A stretch of 42,906 nucleotides of DNA from an archaeon HR01 (GTDB lineage: Archaea; Thermoproteota; Nitrososphaeria_A; Caldarchaeales; Caldarchaeaceae): NCBI GenBank assembly GCA_002898355.1, contig BEHD01000017.1, positions 1 through 42,906 of the forward strand, written 5' to 3'. The number at the start of each line of letters is the position of its first letter. The stretch's first letter is position 1. The position numbers were made by a program, and so were the translations under genes. Of this stretch, positions 39,831-42,906 are shown piece after piece. Under the pieces are notes generated by a model. That model worked only from the letters and a program-made list of their open reading frames with translations, did not search any database and was not told where the DNA came from.

Positions 39831-41197
39831 CTCTGCAGGCTGAGAGGCTCCACTGCCTCAGCAGGGCTCTCGCCTAGTCTTTCCCAGAGCCTTTCAATAG
39901 TCTTACGGACTTTGGAGGATGCCTCCTCCACGTCAAGCCTTGTCAGCCTACGGTTTTCCATGACGACCTCACCATCCACGACCACCGTCCTAACATCCCC
40001 GCCCTTTAAGCCGTTTACGATGTAGCCGTAAACCGAGCCTGAGAAGGGTGTGGCGTAAACCTCGGGCCTCACCACGATGATGTCAGCCCTCTTACCTACC
40101 TCCAGCGAGCCTAGATCATGAAGCCCATATGCCTTTGCAGCGTTCACCGTAGCCATCTCCACAACCGTCTGGGGCTGGATGGCTGCAGGATCTCTTCCAC
40201 TCAACCTGTGAAGGAGAAAACAAGACCTCATATTCTCAAACATGTCGAAGACATAGCCGTCGTTTCCCAGACAGACATTCACACCCTTCGCCATCATATG
40301 CTTTAGGGGCATCACACCAACTGCGTTTAGCATATTGCTCATGGGGTTGTGGGCCACGTGGGCGCCAGTCCCAGAGAGGATATCCACCTCATCTAAGGTG
40401 AGGTGTACGCAGTGGGCTAGAACCGCCCTACCGCTGAGCAGCCCCGCCATACGCAGCCTCTCCACAGACCTCACACCATATCTCTCAATGTTGTGGTATT
40501 GGTCGTTGGGCCCCTCAGCAACATGTATAGTGATTGGGCACGAAAACTTCTCAGCAGCCTCCACACCCCTCCCGATGAGTTCGTCGGATATGGTGAATGA
40601 TGCGTGGAGGCTTATCATCCCCCTTACACGTCCCTCACCCCCTTTTTTTAGGAATCTGATATTCTCCTCAAGACCCCGCCTCCCCTCCTCCACGCTCCTC
40701 CTCTCTGTGGCCTCGAAGGATATTACGCCTCTGATTCCGACCTCATTTACTGCGGCTGCGATGCTGTCTAGGGAGCCCTCAGGCCTCGGAGGCGCTGAGT
40801 AGGTGTCGGCGAATGTGGTGGTTCCGGAGAGGGCGAACTCCATGGCGGCTGCTAGGGCTGTGGCGTATGCATCCTCGTTGGTTAAAACTTCGTCGAGGGG
40901 CCACCAGATTCTCTGGAGGTTCTGGAGGAAGTCCGTCGGCTTCCTGATTTTAAGGGCTGCACCCCGCAGGGCCATACCGTAGAGGTGGGTATGGCCGCAG
41001 ATGAGGCCTGGCATGATTACCCCACCTAACGCGTCAACAACTTTGTCCGCCTTTACCCCCCGGCCGTCAGTCCCCACATCGGCTATCCGCCCATCCTCCA
41101 CGTATACATAGCCAGGCCTCAAAACCCTTCTCTCAGGGTCCATCGTAACTACAGTCCCACCCCTAACCAGGAGAGTCTCCGCCGCCAACCTAAGCAC
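39827..41197 (-). CDS. SsnA-type amidohydrolase (TrzN/guanine deaminase-like superfamily)
   Basis: This 456-residue metal-dependent hydrolase has the metal motif GHTHLYG (H69, H71), ITIHVAEGPNDQYHN, LAHCVHL, and GNDGYVFDMFENM with the catalytic Asp. The segment FLQNLQRIWWPLDEVLTNED (about 90-109) and NPMSNMLNAVG are closer to SsnA than to guanine deaminase or MtaD. SsnA is encoded with molybdenum hydroxylases, YgeW and YgeX in bacteria and is associated with purine breakdown, probably as a deaminase or ring hydrolase. The GTG start overlaps the LLM2 stop by 8 bp, and its end overlaps the FAD subunit by 4 bp. A guanine- or hydroxypurine-type substrate is inferred from the company it keeps. Confidence 0.85.
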   Translation of the reverse strand: MLRLAAETLLVRGGTVVTMDPERRVLRPGYVYVEDGRIADVGTDGRGVKADKVVDALGGVIMPGLICGHTHLYGMALRGAALKIRKPTDFLQNLQRIWWPLDEVLTNEDAYATALAAAMEFALSGTTTFADTYSAPPRPEGSLDSIAAAVNEVGIRGVISFEATERRSVEEGRRGLEENIRFLKKGGEGRVRGMISLHASFTISDELIGRGVEAAEKFSCPITIHVAEGPNDQYHNIERYGVRSVERLRMAGLLSGRAVLAHCVHLTLDEVDILSGTGAHVAHNPMSNMLNAVGVMPLKHMMAKGVNVCLGNDGYVFDMFENMRSCFLLHRLSGRDPAAIQPQTVVEMATVNAAKAYGLHDLGSLEVGKRADIIVVRPEVYATPFSGSVYGYIVNGLKGGDVRTVVVDGEVVMENRRLTRLDVEEASSKVRKTIERLWERLGESPAEAVEPLSLQR

Positions 41198-42197
41198 CTG
41201 ATATCTTCTCGATTACGTATTCTACGTTGCCGCTGAGGGGTAGTAGTAGGGGCGCGGTACAGCCGTGGGCGGCGTACTCATTCACCTTCTTCACCACATC
41301 GTCCACTGTGCCGGAGGCTGTGATGAGCTGTACAACCGAGTCGGGGACAATCTCGGCTGCTTTCTCGATACCTCCAGGTTTAGCGGGCCAGCCACCCATG
41401 ATTCTCTGCACCTCATCGATAAGGTCCTGGCTCACACCGCTCGCCTTCATAATGTGGGGCTGCTGGCCCAGAGTCATCGTGACATGTTTCTTGGCCAGCT
41501 GGATGGCCCTGTCCGCGTCCTCATCCATGGAACATGCTATGAGCTGCGGCCTGTCTATATCTTCAAGACGCCTGCCTGATATGCTGGCTCCTTTCCTGAT
41601 ATGCTCCAAGGCCTTATCGTTATACGTGGGTGAGACGAGGTAGTTGAGGAGGACACCGTCAGCTATCTCACCTGCGAGCTCCATCATCTTGAACCCTGTG
41701 GCTCCTATGTAGATGGGGATGTTTCTCGGCCTCTCGCCGGCACCGTGTAAAACATCCAGCCTCACACCCCGCATCTTCACAAACTCACCCTCAAAGTTCA
41801 CGGTCTCCATCCGGAATAGTCTCCTGATCACCTCCACATACTCCCGCATACATTTTATCGGGTTCCTCCTCTCAACACCCACCTTCCACGCGAGAGGGTC
41901 CCACCAAGCTCCAAGCCCCAGCATAACCCTGCCATTCGAGAGCTCGTCAAGAGTGGCGAAAGTCTGCGCTATGAGGGCTGCGTTCCTAGTCCACGTGTTG
42001 ATAACGCCAGCACCCACCTTCAGCCTTGAGGTCACCGTGGCGATGGCGGTTACCGGTGTAAGGGCATCCCTCGCAAGCCTAGACTCCGCAACCCAGGCAG
42101 ACTCGAACCCCTTCTCCTCACCAAACCTGGCATAACGAACCATCTCCCTAACATGCATATCCTGAAGATAAAGACCCAAACGCCTGCGCCAAGACAT
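41190..42197 (-). CDS. Luciferase-like (LLM class) flavin/F420-dependent oxidoreductase 2
   Basis: This is the first gene of the minus-strand molybdenum hydroxylase operon. The 335-residue protein has the F420-type LLM pattern: RYARFGEEKGFESAWVAESR, SRLKVGAGVINTWTRNAALI, LSNGRVMLGLGAWWDPLAWK, and PIYIGATGFKMMELAGEIAD. It is a paralogue of the protein encoded at 31814-32794, sharing VPD and the ERI/EKI-type C-terminal helix but otherwise divergent. I chose the ATG at 42197 (TTG at 42200 also possible), because a TATA box lies 24 bp upstream. It might reduce or oxidise a pathway intermediate using F420, or act as a RutA-like ring-opening enzyme if FMN and oxygen are used; neither can be decided from sequence. 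Confidence 0.87.
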   Translation of the reverse strand: MSWRRRLGLYLQDMHVREMVRYARFGEEKGFESAWVAESRLARDALTPVTAIATVTSRLKVGAGVINTWTRNAALIAQTFATLDELSNGRVMLGLGAWWDPLAWKVGVERRNPIKCMREYVEVIRRLFRMETVNFEGEFVKMRGVRLDVLHGAGERPRNIPIYIGATGFKMMELAGEIADGVLLNYLVSPTYNDKALEHIRKGASISGRRLEDIDRPQLIACSMDEDADRAIQLAKKHVTMTLGQQPHIMKASGVSQDLIDEVQRIMGGWPAKPGGIEKAAEIVPDSVVQLITASGTVDDVVKKVNEYAAHGCTAPLLLPLSGNVEYVIEKISGA

Positions 42198-42215
42198 CAA
42201 GAGTAGAACTCACCC

Positions 42216-42228
42216 TCATATAAAAAAT
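42216..42228 (-). promoter_or_regulatory. TATA box of the LLM2-SsnA-hydroxylase operon
   Basis: The minus strand reads AATTTTTTATATG, with TTTATATG centred about 24 bp before the ATG at 42197. It coincides with the T-rich end of the 16S terminator region, so termination and initiation signals overlap. Confidence 0.5.
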
Positions 42229-42251
42229 TTTAGAGACACGGGCTAAGCCCA
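42221..42251 (-). terminator. Probable terminator of the 16S rRNA transcript
   Basis: On the minus strand, 44 bases after the 16S 3' end, GGGCTTAGCCC can form a tight hairpin. It is followed by GTGTCTCT and a run AAAATTTTTT. T-rich runs are the main archaeal termination signal, and the next gene starts at 42197. Confidence 0.4.
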
Positions 42252-42294
42252 ATCCACACCCCACAGCACAGGCCCAGGCGTTGGAAAAGGCGGT

Positions 42295-42906
<612 letters not shown>

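Overview
This is archaeal DNA. The evidence is an archaeal-type RNA polymerase operon (rpoH-rpoB-rpoA-rpl30e-nusA-rps7), eukaryote-like ribosomal protein S17e, A-type ATPase subunits A and B, archaeal-type PEP carboxylase, many TATA boxes 24-29 bp upstream of start codons (leaderless transcripts), and a 16S rRNA gene with archaeal features. The largest RNA polymerase subunit is one unsplit chain (A' and A'' joined) and subunit B is also unsplit. That combination points to the Nitrososphaerota/Aigarchaeota (Caldiarchaeum-like) branch. The lineage is an inference that the 16S would settle. The DNA is gene-dense and GC-rich; no gap between genes exceeds about 130 bases.

Layout. 1-384 (-): start of a restriction-type PD-(D/E)XK gene with foreign-looking codon use, next to tRNA-Arg(CCT) at 457-531 (-). 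604-4396: M24 peptidase, DUF92 membrane kinase-like protein, hisS, trmO. 4448-5587: membrane-anchored HtrA protease. 5688-14814: rps17e, then the polymerase/ribosomal operon, which lacks rps12. 14819-23183 (-): PEP carboxylase, a BMP-type (nucleoside) ABC transporter of four genes, and adenine deaminase. 23276-26652 (+): a 49-residue zinc-ribbon protein, then ATPase subunits A and B; the A gene seems to begin at a non-canonical ATA codon. 26666-29670 (+): MFS transporter, a PNPOx-like flavin protein, and a fusion of a second PNPOx-like domain to a UbiA prenyltransferase.

29701-42197 is the most interesting part. Two YgeW/N-acylornithine-type carbamoyltransferases, a CysK-family PLP enzyme, a threonine-synthase-like PLP enzyme, carbamate kinase, a three-subunit xanthine-dehydrogenase-type molybdenum hydroxylase, an SsnA-type amidohydrolase and two luciferase-like (LLM) oxidoreductases lie together. 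Six of them form one tightly overlapping minus-strand operon. The gene set recalls the bacterial ygeW-ygeX-ssnA-xdh-yqeA cluster linked to anaerobic purine/urate breakdown. With the adenine deaminase and nucleoside-type transporter upstream, I infer an archaeal purine or ureide catabolic pathway: nucleobase uptake, deamination, Mo-dependent hydroxylation, ring opening to ureido compounds, carbamoyl transfer to phosphate, and ATP from carbamoyl phosphate by carbamate kinase, with PLP lyases removing the remaining amino groups. Several bacterial components (HyuA, YgeY, YgfK, SelD) are not in the window, so the chemistry is a hypothesis.

42295-42906 (-) is the 3' part of a 16S rRNA gene. It is followed directly by a protein gene, not by 23S, so the rRNA genes are probably unlinked.
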